Positions 33,533 through 42,908 of a DNA stretch of 64,000 nucleotides are shown here, piece by piece. The first letter of the stretch is position 1. Every line of letters starts with the position of its first letter. The DNA lies in NCBI RefSeq assembly GCF_003049525.1, contig NZ_PYWL01000002.1:558001-622000 (forward strand), in the 5' to 3' direction. The position numbers and the translations under genes are program-made. The notes beneath the pieces are model-generated. The model ran no database searches and was not told the DNA's origin. It saw nothing but the letters and a program-made list of their open reading frames with translations. Origin of the DNA: Lysinibacillus fusiformis (GTDB lineage: Bacteria; Bacillota; Bacilli; Bacillales_A; Planococcaceae).

Positions 33533-35215
33533 ATGTCATTCAAAACGATTAGTAGAAGAATTGTTTTTTCCTTTAGCATTGTTATTACGATCATGGCGTT
33601 ATATATCGTGTACAACTATTTTGCTATTAAGCAAAGTAACCATGCAACAGAACAAATTGTTGAGCAAGAATTACAGCTATTAACGACAGATTACGGACAA
33701 GCGCAAACCATCGATGTAAGAATAGCTGCTGCTAGAGGCTATGTATTGTCTGGCGATGAAAAGTATAAAGCTATTTTTCAAGATAATGTAGCGCGTGCAG
33801 CGAGCAACGAAAAACAACGATTAGCCATGACAAGCTCTGAAGATTTCAGCAAACTTGCAGAAATGGCGAAGGAATGGAATCGCTATATTGAACAACAAGT
33901 ATTTGCTGTTTATGATCAAGGTAATGCGGAGCTCGCGATTCAAAACATCACAAAAATGGATGCAACAGCCACAACCATTCGTGAAGGCTATGAAGGTTTA
34001 GCAGAGCAACGCAAGCAAGCGATCAATGAGGTAGGCGCTGACATGATAGTTGCTGGGGAGAATAAGCAGCTTATTGGCATCGTCGTAGGTATACTCATTT
34101 TTGTCATAGCGATTATTGTTGAGCTATTGAGTGCCCGCGGTATATCAAGACCTATTATGACATTAACGGAGCGAATGCAACGAATGACGAATGGGGATTT
34201 AAGCGGTCCTCCTTTAAAAATTCAATCGAAAGACGAAGTGGGCCAGCTAATGGAGGCAACCAATACGATGGCGGATATTTTGAATCGCTTATTGAAGCAT
34301 ATTCAAACGGTATCGAATGACGTAGCGGCCCATAGTGAGGAGCTATTGCAATCAACATCAGAAGTAAAGACGGGGACAGACCAAATCGCCCATACGATGA
34401 CAGAAATTGCAAGTGGGACGGATGAGCTAGCCAGCCACACGACAGATGTTGCGACTTCCATGAATGACTTTGCAGGAAAAGTAACCTCTGTTCATCAAAG
34501 CAATAAAGACGTTCAGCACTATTCTCAGGATGTTATAGTTTTAACAAGGGAGGGACGGGACTTAATGTCCTCCTCTACTAAGCAGATGGGAGCCATTCAA
34601 GATATTGTGAAGGATGCAGTAGATCAGGTTGATGGATTAAGCAAGCAAACACAAGAAATCTCAAAGCTTGTCACGGTCATTCAAACCATTGCGGCACAAA
34701 CAAATTTACTAGCATTGAACGCAGCAATTGAAGCAGCCAGAGCGGGGGAACAAGGCAAAGGATTTGCCGTAGTGGCCAATGAGGTCCGAAAATTAGCCAA
34801 GCAAGTGTCATATTCTGTGGAAGATATTACAGGTATCGTCCGTAACATTCAGGATGGTTCCAATAGAGTGACCGCTTCTCTTGAGCAGGGCTATAGTGAA
34901 GTGGAGAAAGGGGCATTGCAAATTACAACGACCAATGTAACGTTCCATCATATTGCCGACGCAATTGAGGCCATTGCTACAAATATTGAGGGGATGTCCT
35001 CTGGGCTAGATGATGTCGTTCACAATACTGTCACGATTAATAAGTCCATAGATGAAATGGCAGCTATTTCTGAGCAGTCAGCGGCAGGCATACAGGAGAC
35101 CTCTGCCACAATTGAACAGTCCGCTAGCTCTATGGAAGAAATTAAACATAGTGCTGAGCATCTAGCAGAGATGGCCGAGCAATTAAATAGTTTAATACGC
35201 CGATTTAAACTGTAA
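33533..35215 (+). CDS. Methyl-accepting chemotaxis protein
   Basis: About 560 residues (a TTG two codons upstream is possible). Membrane helices at about 10-30 and 182-202 flank an outside domain of helices, probably a four-helix bundle that binds a ligand. A HAMP domain follows (about 204-258), then a long coiled coil whose hairpin tip holds the invariant [20 protein letters not shown] (about 386-405). It signals through CheA/CheW. No che genes are nearby, so it is an orphan receptor. Confidence 0.93.
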   Translation: MSFKTISRRIVFSFSIVITIMALYIVYNYFAIKQSNHATEQIVEQELQLLTTDYGQAQTIDVRIAAARGYVLSGDEKYKAIFQDNVARAASNEKQRLAMTSSEDFSKLAEMAKEWNRYIEQQVFAVYDQGNAELAIQNITKMDATATTIREGYEGLAEQRKQAINEVGADMIVAGENKQLIGIVVGILIFVIAIIVELLSARGISRPIMTLTERMQRMTNGDLSGPPLKIQSKDEVGQLMEATNTMADILNRLLKHIQTVSNDVAAHSEELLQSTSEVKTGTDQIAHTMTEIASGTDELASHTTDVATSMNDFAGKVTSVHQSNKDVQHYSQDVIVLTREGRDLMSSSTKQMGAIQDIVKDAVDQVDGLSKQTQEISKLVTVIQTIAAQTNLLALNAAIEAARAGEQGKGFAVVANEVRKLAKQVSYSVEDITGIVRNIQDGSNRVTASLEQGYSEVEKGALQITTTNVTFHHIADAIEAIATNIEGMSSGLDDVVHNTVTINKSIDEMAAISEQSAAGIQETSATIEQSASSMEEIKHSAEHLAEMAEQLNSLIRRFKL

Positions 35216-35288
35216 CGATTTGACCCGTTAATTTCAAACTTCCATCACATTTACGCTGTATACTAATGTATTGGAAGGTGGAATCATT

Positions 35289-36233
35289 TTGAGAAAATAT
35301 TTACTTTTATTACTAATGAGTACTTTATTCATGGCACCTGCTGCCTACGCCCATACGATGGATAAAAGTACACTATTTACGGATGTCCCTGAAACAACTT
35401 CAACTATTAAGGACATAATGGTGTTACATAGTATTGGGCTCCTTGGGTATAATGGCAAAGATATGGCCTTAAACCCAACTGACAACTTATCACGCAAAGA
35501 TTTTGCAAGCTGGGTAGGTGGCTTCTTTGGACTTGAAGGAGCAACAGTGGATGAATTAGCACAAGCAGCACAAAAAGAAGAATACATTTCTTCTTTAGAG
35601 GGCGACCTTACATACAAGGAAATAAATACAGCACTTTTTCATCATAAACTTGAAGTAGAGAACCCAGATGCGACAATGACGAAAGAGGAGTATATTACCT
35701 TCTTAACGGAACACCTAGATGTTGATATGGGCGGTCATACGCTTCTTCAAATGGGTGGCTTTGCCGAAGGTCCAACTGGCACTATTGAAGATGTCGTGAC
35801 AGGTGATGAAACGGGCATTATCATCAACGGTAAAACGTATATGCTGTCAGGACACCCTCGCATTTTTGCAGAATCAACGGATGCTAAAAGCTGGGTAGGT
35901 CAACAGCTAGAACGTTCTATTTTTACGACAGCTGGAGATCACCATCATGGACATGATGACAATCAAGAAGGACATGGTGATCATGAAGAAGGTCATGGAG
36001 ACGGCCATGATGCACCGGCATCCAATACAGCCACACTTCAATATGTGCAAATCAGCTCTGCTCAGGTAGCAGCAGATGACACGAAAGAAGTACAGTCTTC
36101 GAATGCCACACCAAGAGAAGAGCAGCAAACTGATGAAACAACATCATCTAACTCAAGCACAGTGTGGATCATTGCTATCCTAGTCGTGCTCGCGGCTATT
36201 TTTGCCTTTGTTTTTGTGAAAAGAAAAAAATAA
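35289..36233 (+). CDS. Secreted, membrane-anchored SLH-like protein with His-rich segment
   Basis: 314 residues from a TTG behind GGTGG. A signal peptide ends near AYA (about 20-22). Residues about 30-90 resemble one SLH unit (FTDVPETTSTIKD ... LNPTDNLSRKDFASWV). A segment near 220-245 has about ten histidines mixed with Asp, Glu and Gly (HHHGHDD ... HGDGH), suited to Zn, Ni or Cu binding. A Thr/Ser/Glu-rich spacer leads to a C-terminal helix (about 287-309) and KRKK stop-transfer. Function not known. Confidence 0.72.
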   Translation: MRKYLLLLLMSTLFMAPAAYAHTMDKSTLFTDVPETTSTIKDIMVLHSIGLLGYNGKDMALNPTDNLSRKDFASWVGGFFGLEGATVDELAQAAQKEEYISSLEGDLTYKEINTALFHHKLEVENPDATMTKEEYITFLTEHLDVDMGGHTLLQMGGFAEGPTGTIEDVVTGDETGIIINGKTYMLSGHPRIFAESTDAKSWVGQQLERSIFTTAGDHHHGHDDNQEGHGDHEEGHGDGHDAPASNTATLQYVQISSAQVAADDTKEVQSSNATPREEQQTDETTSSNSSTVWIIAILVVLAAIFAFVFVKRKK

Positions 36234-36248
36234 TTGAGAGTAATAAGA

Positions 36249-36288
36249 ACCAACAAAGATGGAATCATCCTTTGTTGGTTTTTTTTTG
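36249..36288 (+). terminator. Terminator after the His-rich protein gene
   Basis: ACCAACAAAG pairs with CTTTGTTGGT, 11-base loop, eight or more T. Confidence 0.88.
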
Positions 36289-36467
36289 ATTCACCTCATA
36301 TACGTATACATGGAGGCGTGTCAGGACGGCCATGAACCGTCATAAAATCTTCATTCCTCACAAACGAATACATGCATAATCCAGTAATTTTACACAAAAT
36401 TGAATAACCACAAGCCTGTTCGGTATATAAATAGGATACGATCATTTTTAGGCTGAGGAGTGTGTAA

Positions 36468-38027
36468 ATGGCAACGCTTGTAGTAAAGAGAAGTATTATG
36501 CATCGGTACCAAAGCATTGGGCAGGCAATTGAAGAGGCTATGCCTGGGGATATGATAGAAATTCGAGATGGTATTTATGAGGAGAGCTTGGATATTTCCA
36601 AGCGGCTGACATTGTATGGAGTTGGCAATGTTACAATTAAAGGTGGTGTTTTTATTCGCTACCAGACCCATGTAGATATGCGTAATTTACGTTTTCGCCA
36701 AGGGCAGGGACTTTATGTAAAAGGAGATTTACAGTTAGAAAATTGTATTATTGAGGAGCAATTGATTCGCACGCAGATTATGGTAAGCTATGGTAGTTTG
36801 CTGATGAAAAATTGTGCTGTGCTTGCTACACCGCTCAATCATTTTGGTCTACGTGTTGCTAATGGTTCCAGTGTTATTCTCGTTGATACAACACTTGAGC
36901 ATCATGTGAAAGCTCAAATTATTGCGCAAAACTGCGAGATGACATTAAGCAATTGTCTGCTGCTCGAAGGGAAGAAACATGGTATTTTTGCGATTCGTCA
37001 TGTGAAGATGGTCATGGAGGATTGTGAAGTTCATGGTCATGAAAAGGAGCAAATTGTAGCGGCGTCTAGTGAGCTGGCAATCACCAATTGCCTTATTCAC
37101 CAAGGACAGGGGGTTGGTATACAGCTATTTGATGATACGTTTTTACGTATGGATGGCTGTGAAATCAAGAATCATCATGACACGAATATGATCGTCCACC
37201 GTAGTGAGGTAATGGTATCTGATTCTATATTTTCAGATGGCCAAGGACTCGGGCTGTACCTGGGAGAAAAAACAGAAGCTCAATTCTACGATTGTCAGTT
37301 TAATCGTCATGTGAAAGCACAAATGCTGATAGAGAATAGCAAGGCAGAGTTTCGCAAATGTCATGTACGTAATGGAATGGCTGTTGGTATGACCATCGTA
37401 GATGAAGCTGATGTTTCGATGACCGAATGTCAAATCCAAAACCATCAGCAATTTCATATCATTGTGGATGCAAGTGGGCTACAGCTCCATCAAACGATTA
37501 TTCAATTTGGGCAATCAGGTGGTATTTATGGCAATGATCATGCCAAAATTATGCTTCACCATACAAACATTCGAGAGCTGGAAAAGCAACATGTATATTT
37601 GAACAATGCCCGTTTGTTTACACAGCATTGTACGTTTGAACAAATGAAAGGCAACGGGATTACATGTATCGATGCCATTTTTGAAGTAGCCAACAGCCAT
37701 TTCAATGACTGTCAGGATAGCACGTATGCGATGATATGGTCTGATCGTTCAATGGGACGTATTGAACATTGTCAAGTAGGCGAAGCAGCACGCCCATTTT
37801 TAGCTTTGTCCAATCAATCTTTATTAGAAATACGTGATACAGATTTAAGTGCAGTGAAAGCTCCTGCGGTGGTACAGGAAAACAGTCAGTTATATGTGCA
37901 AAAGCATGTTCAGACAACAACTTGGCAACAAGACACGACATCAAGAGTATCACAAATAGAGAGGGTTCAAACAAATGATGAGAACCATATAAAAATGCTG
38001 AAAAATGATATTAAAAAAATAATTTAA
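36468..38027 (+). CDS. Large right-handed beta-helix repeat protein
   Basis: 519 residues without signal peptide or membrane helix. It begins with IGQAIEEAMPGDMIEIRDGIYEESLDI, the usual cap of pectate-lyase-like beta helices. About fifteen coils of 22-24 residues follow, each with a Cys/Asn ladder (for example NCIIEE, NCAVLA, NCLLLE, DCEVHG, NCLIHQ, GCEIKN). The last 50 residues are polar and look coiled. The ladder of inward asparagine/cysteine suggests a rigid scaffold. No catalytic residues are seen, and the cellular location is probably cytosolic or spore. RBS GAGGAGTG. Confidence 0.75.
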   Translation: MATLVVKRSIMHRYQSIGQAIEEAMPGDMIEIRDGIYEESLDISKRLTLYGVGNVTIKGGVFIRYQTHVDMRNLRFRQGQGLYVKGDLQLENCIIEEQLIRTQIMVSYGSLLMKNCAVLATPLNHFGLRVANGSSVILVDTTLEHHVKAQIIAQNCEMTLSNCLLLEGKKHGIFAIRHVKMVMEDCEVHGHEKEQIVAASSELAITNCLIHQGQGVGIQLFDDTFLRMDGCEIKNHHDTNMIVHRSEVMVSDSIFSDGQGLGLYLGEKTEAQFYDCQFNRHVKAQMLIENSKAEFRKCHVRNGMAVGMTIVDEADVSMTECQIQNHQQFHIIVDASGLQLHQTIIQFGQSGGIYGNDHAKIMLHHTNIRELEKQHVYLNNARLFTQHCTFEQMKGNGITCIDAIFEVANSHFNDCQDSTYAMIWSDRSMGRIEHCQVGEAARPFLALSNQSLLEIRDTDLSAVKAPAVVQENSQLYVQKHVQTTTWQQDTTSRVSQIERVQTNDENHIKMLKNDIKKII

Positions 38028-38049
38028 TAACCGATTATACAACTAAGAC

Positions 38050-38081
38050 AAGTAGTTTCAATTTTGAAATTACTTTTTTTG
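38050..38081 (+). terminator. Terminator after the beta-helix gene
   Basis: AAGTAGTTTC pairs with GAAATTACTT (one G-U) and runs into seven or more T. Confidence 0.7.
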
Positions 38082-38349
38082 CGGTAGGCATCAGAAGGTT
38101 TCAACTTTATATTTATGGGTAAAGTAATATGTTTGGGTTAAAAACGATGAGATAAATAGGCAGCGAAAACTCTATTATTCGACAAACTGACTGATTATTT
38201 TTATAATGGTATAGACAACTTCTTTTCAATTACTGCAATTTTCCAAAAAAAAAGAAGTAAAATGGTATATTTTCTTGTAAATGTTATTTTTTGAATAATA
38301 AAGTTTGGAATTGATGTAAAAAAAATATTAAGAAATTTTAGATAATAGA
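38082..38349. other. AT-rich noncoding gap
   Basis: About 270 bases of very AT-rich DNA between the beta-helix terminator and the next promoter. I find no gene, repeat or strong hairpin. Confidence 0.4.
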
Positions 38350-38379
38350 TTGATTAGTTTCGGTGAATTAGCCTATAAT
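38350..38379 (+). promoter_or_regulatory. Sigma-A promoter for the 63-residue gene
   Basis: TTGATT (38350-38355) and a perfect TATAAT (38374-38379), spacing 18. The transcript would have a leader of about 90 bases before the ATG at 38479. Confidence 0.5.
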
Positions 38380-38478
38380 TAGTAAAAATGGTTCATATAT
38401 AAGATGATTATATGTTATTTGTGAAGTGTGTTTAATTTGTTTAAAATAATAATAAAAAAGGAGTGGGGGTGATAAGAG

Positions 38479-38670
38479 ATGTTTGGGCTGACAAAAGAGG
38501 AAATTCTTTTAAAGTTAGAGGAAATTGAATTAGCAGAGAAGCATAAAAGTGCGATTGCTGATATCTTACATCTAAACAATATGCGAATAGAACAACAGCT
38601 TGCATTATTGATCCATTTAATTATCGATGAGCGCGAACGTAATATTTCTAACCATACATATTTAAATTAA
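38479..38670 (+). CDS. Small helical protein of unknown function
   Basis: 63 residues, mostly amphipathic helix (EEILLKLEEIELAEKHKSAIADIL ... IEQQLALLIHLIIDERERN). AAGGAGTGGGGGTG gives a very strong ribosome site. It has no cysteine and no membrane helix. The shape suggests a small dimer or a protein-binding adaptor. The following terminator supports a real, highly expressed unit. Confidence 0.65.
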   Translation: MFGLTKEEILLKLEEIELAEKHKSAIADILHLNNMRIEQQLALLIHLIIDERERNISNHTYLN

Positions 38671-38687
38671 CCTATATATATAGATGC

Positions 38688-38730
38688 AAAAAATCACAAG
38701 TGCAGGATTCGAAGCACTTGTGATTTTTTT
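38688..38730. terminator. Bidirectional terminator
   Basis: AAAAAATCACAAGTGC pairs with GCACTTGTGATTTTTT, 10-base loop, between the small protein gene and the convergent acetyltransferase. Confidence 0.9.
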
Positions 38731-38740
38731 ATCACATTTT

Positions 38741-39175
38741 TTATAATTTTTTTGTAAAACAAATGATTCGATTCGCTTCCGTAAAACCAAGCTGTAAATG
38801 TACTTGTAAACTTTCGGTATTGTCCCATTCACAATCGCTTGCAAATTCTGAGCATCCCATATGCTTGGCCCATTGTTCACAATGTGCTACAAGCTGTCTA
38901 GCATAGCCTTGCTGTCGATAGTTATCCATGACGAATAATCCTTCTAAATAGCCGACTGGACTAGAGTCCGTACCCTCTACATAATCTGTTCTCAGCTGAC
39001 ATTGGGCAAAGCCAATCGCCTTGTCATGGTCGTAGGCTAAGAAAATGACTGCATGGTCATCCTTCAATAAATGTGTCATGCTTTCAGTAAATTCCTCTAC
39101 TGTATGACTAGGCCACAGCAATAAAGCTAATGTGGCAGCTGCCAGGGCATCCTGTTGCTCTGCTTGTTGAATCAT
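38741..39175 (-). CDS. Aminoglycoside 6'-N-acetyltransferase-like GNAT protein
   Basis: 144 residues. It follows the AAC(6') order: an N-terminal LLLWPSHTVEEF segment, a strand-rich AIGFAQCQLRTDYVEGTDSSPVGYLEGLFV (about 52-81), motif A YRQQGYARQLV, then CSEFASDCEWDN and HLQLGFTEANRIICFTKK. These are near-identical landmarks to AAC(6') enzymes such as those of Acinetobacter. It may acetylate aminoglycosides, or be a housekeeping relative. Its activity is unproven. Confidence 0.8.
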   Translation of the reverse strand: MIQQAEQQDALAAATLALLLWPSHTVEEFTESMTHLLKDDHAVIFLAYDHDKAIGFAQCQLRTDYVEGTDSSPVGYLEGLFVMDNYRQQGYARQLVAHCEQWAKHMGCSEFASDCEWDNTESLQVHLQLGFTEANRIICFTKKL

Positions 39176-39341
39176 TCAAAGTCCCTCCATCCTATTCATT
39201 CGAAAACGAAACAAAAATCATTTTTGCACGTACAAACTAGTAAGAGTTTCTGTCGTTGATGTGCTTTCTATTATTATATACAGGGTATACATGTAAAAAA
39301 AGGATAAAATCCACATCGATTTTGATGAGAGGGGAACCGAT

Positions 39342-39938
39342 ATGTCATTATTACAATCGTTAATTGAACAGGCAAAAAATCCAAAAGGATGGATGGGTTC
39401 ATGGATGCTACGTATCATGAATATCACTCATCGTGGCATGAATAGCTGGTTTATCCGGCAAGGTGCCATCAATGATGGGGACCGTGTGTTAGATATTGGC
39501 TGTGGCGGAGGGAAAACACTCAGAAATTTATCGAAATTGAATCCCAATGGTATAATTTATGGGATCGATATTTCTGCACAAGCCGTAAAGGAATCCATCA
39601 AAATGAATGAAGCGAATGTCGCAAGTGGCAGTATGATTGTTAAGGAGGCAAGTGTGTCTCAAATACCATATGAGGACCAATTTTTTGATGCCATTACAGC
39701 TTTTCAAACCCATTATTTTTGGCCATCATTGGAACATGATGTTGGGGAAGTATGGAGGGTATTGAAAAATGGAGGAAAATTTATTGTCATCGCCGAGTAC
39801 TACAAAATGAATTACCATATGGAGGCTTTCCAAACACCCGCAGCTATGAAAGAATTATTGAAACAAACCGGTTTCCAAACGGTATATATAAGTGAAAAAA
39901 CAAGTAAAGGATGGCTATGTATTACGGCCATTAAATAA
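39342..39938 (+). CDS. Class I SAM-dependent methyltransferase
   Basis: 198 residues. SAM-binding motif I is VLDIGCGGGKTL (about 50-61), motif II IYGIDISAQAVK, and the post-motif block FDAITAFQTHYFWPSLEHDVGEVWRVLKNGGKF is typical of UbiE/Methyltransf_11 proteins. Substrate unknown. GAGAGGGGA precedes the ATG. It is followed 24 bases later by tag. Confidence 0.9.
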   Translation: MSLLQSLIEQAKNPKGWMGSWMLRIMNITHRGMNSWFIRQGAINDGDRVLDIGCGGGKTLRNLSKLNPNGIIYGIDISAQAVKESIKMNEANVASGSMIVKEASVSQIPYEDQFFDAITAFQTHYFWPSLEHDVGEVWRVLKNGGKFIVIAEYYKMNYHMEAFQTPAAMKELLKQTGFQTVYISEKTSKGWLCITAIK

Positions 39939-39962
39939 TACATAAACGTGGGAGGTTATACG

Positions 39963-40538
39963 GTGAAAAGATGTTCATGGGTCAAGCTAGATCAGCCGTT
40001 ATATGTAGATTACCATGATAAAGAATGGGGAGTACCCGTCTATGATGATCAGCATTTATTCGAGATGCTTTGTTTAGAGGGAGCACAGGCAGGACTTAGC
40101 TGGTGGACGATTTTACAAAAGCGAGAGGGCTATCGAGAGGCATTTGATCATTTCGATGCTAAAAAAATTATCCTTTATTCAGAGGACAAGCTTTTGGAAT
40201 TACAGCAAGACACACGGATTGTGCGCAATAAATTAAAAATAGCTAGCGTTGTGACGAATGCGAAAGCATTTCTACAAATACAAGAAAAATATGACTCGTT
40301 TTCTGAATATATTTGGGGGTTTGTCGATCATCAACCAATCATAAATGAATGGCCATCTATGGCAGAGGTACCAGTGACAACAGATCGCAGTGATCGGATG
40401 AGTAAGCAATTGAAGAAGGACGGCTTTAAATTTGTGGGTAGTACGATTTGTTATTCATTTATGCAGGCTGTCGGTATGGTCAATGATCATATAACGGATT
40501 GCTGCTGTCGACAACAGGGGCTTGCGCATGAGCATTAA
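39963..40538 (+). CDS. tag: DNA-3-methyladenine glycosylase I
   Basis: 191 residues from GTG 39963 (GGGAGG 7 bases upstream). The N-terminus has RCSWVKLDQPLYVDYHDKEWGVP with zinc ligands Cys4 and His17, and the C-terminal HITDCCC supplies the other pair. ECLEGAQAGLSW-like (here MLCLEGAQAGLSWWTIL, about 35-51) holds the catalytic glutamate and base-stacking tryptophan. It removes 3-methyladenine from DNA, starting base-excision repair. It overlaps the next gene. Confidence 0.95.
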   Translation: MKRCSWVKLDQPLYVDYHDKEWGVPVYDDQHLFEMLCLEGAQAGLSWWTILQKREGYREAFDHFDAKKIILYSEDKLLELQQDTRIVRNKLKIASVVTNAKAFLQIQEKYDSFSEYIWGFVDHQPIINEWPSMAEVPVTTDRSDRMSKQLKKDGFKFVGSTICYSFMQAVGMVNDHITDCCCRQQGLAHEH

Positions 40539-41211
40539 ACATATCCAATCTCAGCTAGCCAAGCAAGCGACAATATTCCAGACGGGTGGCTTCCGTCCAA
40601 CCCATGAGCTTTTAGAAAGTTGGATTGGCTATGTTGGATGGTCTTTACTAGAGGAGGATCGACCTTCCGATTTTCAACCGCTCGCTACATTATTTTTGAA
40701 AGATTTGCCCTATGTACCTCAAGCTTTACAGCCGTTTCAATTGGTAACTCTATTTGTCCATGAGAATATTTTCGATCATCTTATGGAGGATGATTTGAGC
40801 ATCTATTTTGAAATAAGAGCCTACACCACCTTAGAAAACCTAGTACAGCGGGACTGGCAGCACGACCGTATTCGAGCCTTTCCTCTGCAGGTAGAGCATA
40901 TTCACAATGATTATCCAGTATGGGATGGCGGGGGTATTCCTGCACAAATAGAAGAGGACATACTAAGATTGGAGCATGAAGACGGCCTTAATTATTTTGA
41001 AGACATCCTTGAAGAGATGTATCCGCAACACAAAATTGGCGGCTACCCGACCTTTTGTCAAAGTGGCTATGATTTTGGTGAAGATACACCTTTTGTCTTC
41101 CAAATTGCCTCAGATGCCAAGGCACAACTGAATATTGTGGATAATGGCAATTTTTATTTCTTTTATAATCCAACAGCACAGACATGGCGCGTCTATTGTG
41201 ATTTTTATTAA
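40528..41211 (+). CDS. DUF1963 (YwqG-like) protein
   Basis: 227 residues from ATG 40528 (AGGGGC upstream; TTG 40522 is an alternative). The C-terminal half has HKIGGYPTFCQSG (about 171-183), FVFQIASDAKAQLNIVDNGNFYFFYN (about 192-217), the landmarks of DUF1963. The function of this family is not established. It overlaps tag by 11 bases, so the two are cotranscribed. Confidence 0.75.
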   Translation: MSIKHIQSQLAKQATIFQTGGFRPTHELLESWIGYVGWSLLEEDRPSDFQPLATLFLKDLPYVPQALQPFQLVTLFVHENIFDHLMEDDLSIYFEIRAYTTLENLVQRDWQHDRIRAFPLQVEHIHNDYPVWDGGGIPAQIEEDILRLEHEDGLNYFEDILEEMYPQHKIGGYPTFCQSGYDFGEDTPFVFQIASDAKAQLNIVDNGNFYFFYNPTAQTWRVYCDFY

Positions 41212-41216
41212 TATCG

Positions 41217-41513
41217 TTAACGCTTAGCCCTAAAATGGATTGTAATATCGATCATGTATTGAATGAAAAATAAACCTAGATACGCGCCTGTCAGTAGAAA
41301 AATGGGATTTAGGAAAACAGCATGAATCGTTGTCATAAAGACCACATCCTCCAGAATAATCTGCGTTATAGAAGTAGCGGCAATATAGCCAAAAAGAATG
41401 GCAGATACGACACCTAATGCATTGAAAACAAGGCGCATTTTATCACTTTTTTGCTGAAGATAGACCATGAGAGCAGGTATGACAATGATGGTAACTAGTA
41501 TGAATACGTTCAT
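41217..41513 (-). CDS. Three-helix membrane protein
   Basis: 98 residues from ATG 41513 with AAAGGA 9 bases upstream; a GTG at 41519 is too close to that site. Membrane helices at about 2-18, 31-52 and 62-88, basic C-terminus (HFRAKR). Unknown family. Confidence 0.7.
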   Translation of the reverse strand: MNVFILVTIIVIPALMVYLQQKSDKMRLVFNALGVVSAILFGYIAATSITQIILEDVVFMTTIHAVFLNPIFLLTGAYLGLFFIQYMIDITIHFRAKR

Positions 41514-41588
41514 CAACACACATCCTTTTTTCTCAGGATGCCCTTGTTAGCTGTTACATAAACCAAAGATATAGAGGAGGGGAATAAG

Positions 41589-41789
41589 GTGAGACGGCAA
41601 GAAGGGGAGATGAAAAAAGTAAAGAAGGTGAAGAAAATGGAGCACAAAACAGTCGTCAAGAATGGTATAGGCTTTGGTTCTGTTTTAGCGATCACAATTT
41701 CATGGAGTGTCCATCATTCCATCATATGGGCAATCATTCATGGCTGCTTTAGCTGGCTCTACGTTCTCTATTATGCATTTACTCGCTAA
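41589..41789 (+). CDS. Small membrane protein
   Basis: 66 residues from GTG with GAGGAGGGG 6 bases upstream. A basic, Lys/Glu-rich N-terminus (1-25) is followed by two short hydrophobic segments (about 27-42 and 44-64). Unknown function. Confidence 0.65.
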   Translation: MRRQEGEMKKVKKVKKMEHKTVVKNGIGFGSVLAITISWSVHHSIIWAIIHGCFSWLYVLYYAFTR

Positions 41790-41950
41790 ACTTTAAAGCA
41801 TACCTATCAGCTAAGTATTTGTTTAATCCAAAAGTTTATGGGGTACAAACAAAGTAACGTTCATAAATATTGACTAACAAGCATAAATAACAAAGTGCTC
41901 TTTTTCAAGAGAACAAACTTCAGTATGAACGTAGAAGAAAGGTTGATAGC

Positions 41951-42250
41951 ATGACACATCAAGTAACGGCATTAAGTAATGTGAATGGAAAAGCTACGGG
42001 AGTGGAAGGTATTTTACAAAATGTAGCATTTATTTTATCGACGTTTACGGTCTCTTGCCCGCAACGGGAATGGAGCATTCGGTCAGATATTCGTAAACTC
42101 TTCCAACGTATGAAAAAAATGAACACCAAACGTTTGATTGAGTGTATCCAGCGTTTTGAGCCGAGAGCAGTCGTAGTGGAAGTGGATTATTTGGGCGATG
42201 TGTACCGAGGCAAACTGGAGCCCATTGTCAAAGTAATTATTAATGAATAA
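41951..42250 (+). CDS. Small protein faintly like phage gp25/baseplate-wedge
   Basis: 99 residues. The chain has LQNVAFILSTFTVSCPQREWSIRSDIRKLF, later ECIQRFEPRAVVVEVDY and a final LEPIVKVII, an order that recalls gp25/GPW domains (ILST-GER, FEPR, closing beta strand). The similarity is weak. No phage genes lie next to it. GAAAGGTTG precedes the ATG. Confidence 0.6.
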   Translation: MTHQVTALSNVNGKATGVEGILQNVAFILSTFTVSCPQREWSIRSDIRKLFQRMKKMNTKRLIECIQRFEPRAVVVEVDYLGDVYRGKLEPIVKVIINE

Positions 42251-42259
42251 GACTATAAA

Positions 42260-42285
42260 TTCTGCCAGGATTTAACCTGGCAGAA
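42260..42285. terminator. Strong hairpin between convergent genes
   Basis: TTCTGCCAGG and CCTGGCAGAA, 6-base loop. No T run on the plus side, so it may act in both directions weakly, or be an RNA stability element. Confidence 0.6.
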
Positions 42286-42339
42286 GATCAAATAAATAGT
42301 CTGTTTACATATATCTGAAAATATCAATTCCAGAATTCT

Positions 42340-42708
42340 TTAAGCAATTGTGCTTCTTCGTATGACAATAATTTGTTGGCAATCTATGATAATCGGAGAT
42401 GCTCCTACATCTGCTACTTCTAAGAATGTAGCACAGCATGTTTTAGGATCTAGGCTAATGAAAAAGACATCAGCTAAGCTAAAACCACCTACTAACACGA
42501 CGTCTACAAGTGTGCCAATAGGCAGGCATTTTAATTGATGGCAAATACAGCCTTTACATTCGTTTTTGGAACAGCAATCTTTCTCAGGGCATTTTTCATC
42601 TTTGTGTTCGCATTTACACGTATGCTTACATTTTTTCTCACAGCATTTTTTCGATTCGTCTTTTTGTTGACCCCAGTTCATATAATGATTAAATCTACAA
42701 TCTTGCAT
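42340..42708 (-). CDS. Cysteine-rich protein, spore-coat-like
   Basis: 122 residues. The first 62 hold about thirteen cysteines in CCEKKC, CKCEHKDEKC and DCCSKNECKGCIC clusters. The second half is hydrophobic beta (LPIGTLVDVVLVGG ... SPIIIDCQQIIVIRRS), similar in style to CotY/CotZ/ExsY-type crust or exosporium proteins. It may cross-link into the spore surface. The call rests on composition, not on a clear family match. RBS reads GGGAGAT. Confidence 0.6.
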   Translation of the reverse strand: MQDCRFNHYMNWGQQKDESKKCCEKKCKHTCKCEHKDEKCPEKDCCSKNECKGCICHQLKCLPIGTLVDVVLVGGFSLADVFFISLDPKTCCATFLEVADVGASPIIIDCQQIIVIRRSTIA

Positions 42709-42908
42709 CTTTTAATCTCCCTTATGGTTAATTTTTAGTATTGGTCGCGCAACCCTTACACCTCTAATCTATGAACAAATCAAATAGAGTTCTTGGTAAT
42801 TTGCCCTTTGAATAGAAAAATGGAAACTTTGTCGTACATAACTAACCGTTTTTAGGGGGTAATACTAGATTTCTGCCTGTTAATATGAAGGTGAAAGGGA
42901 GCGAGTGT

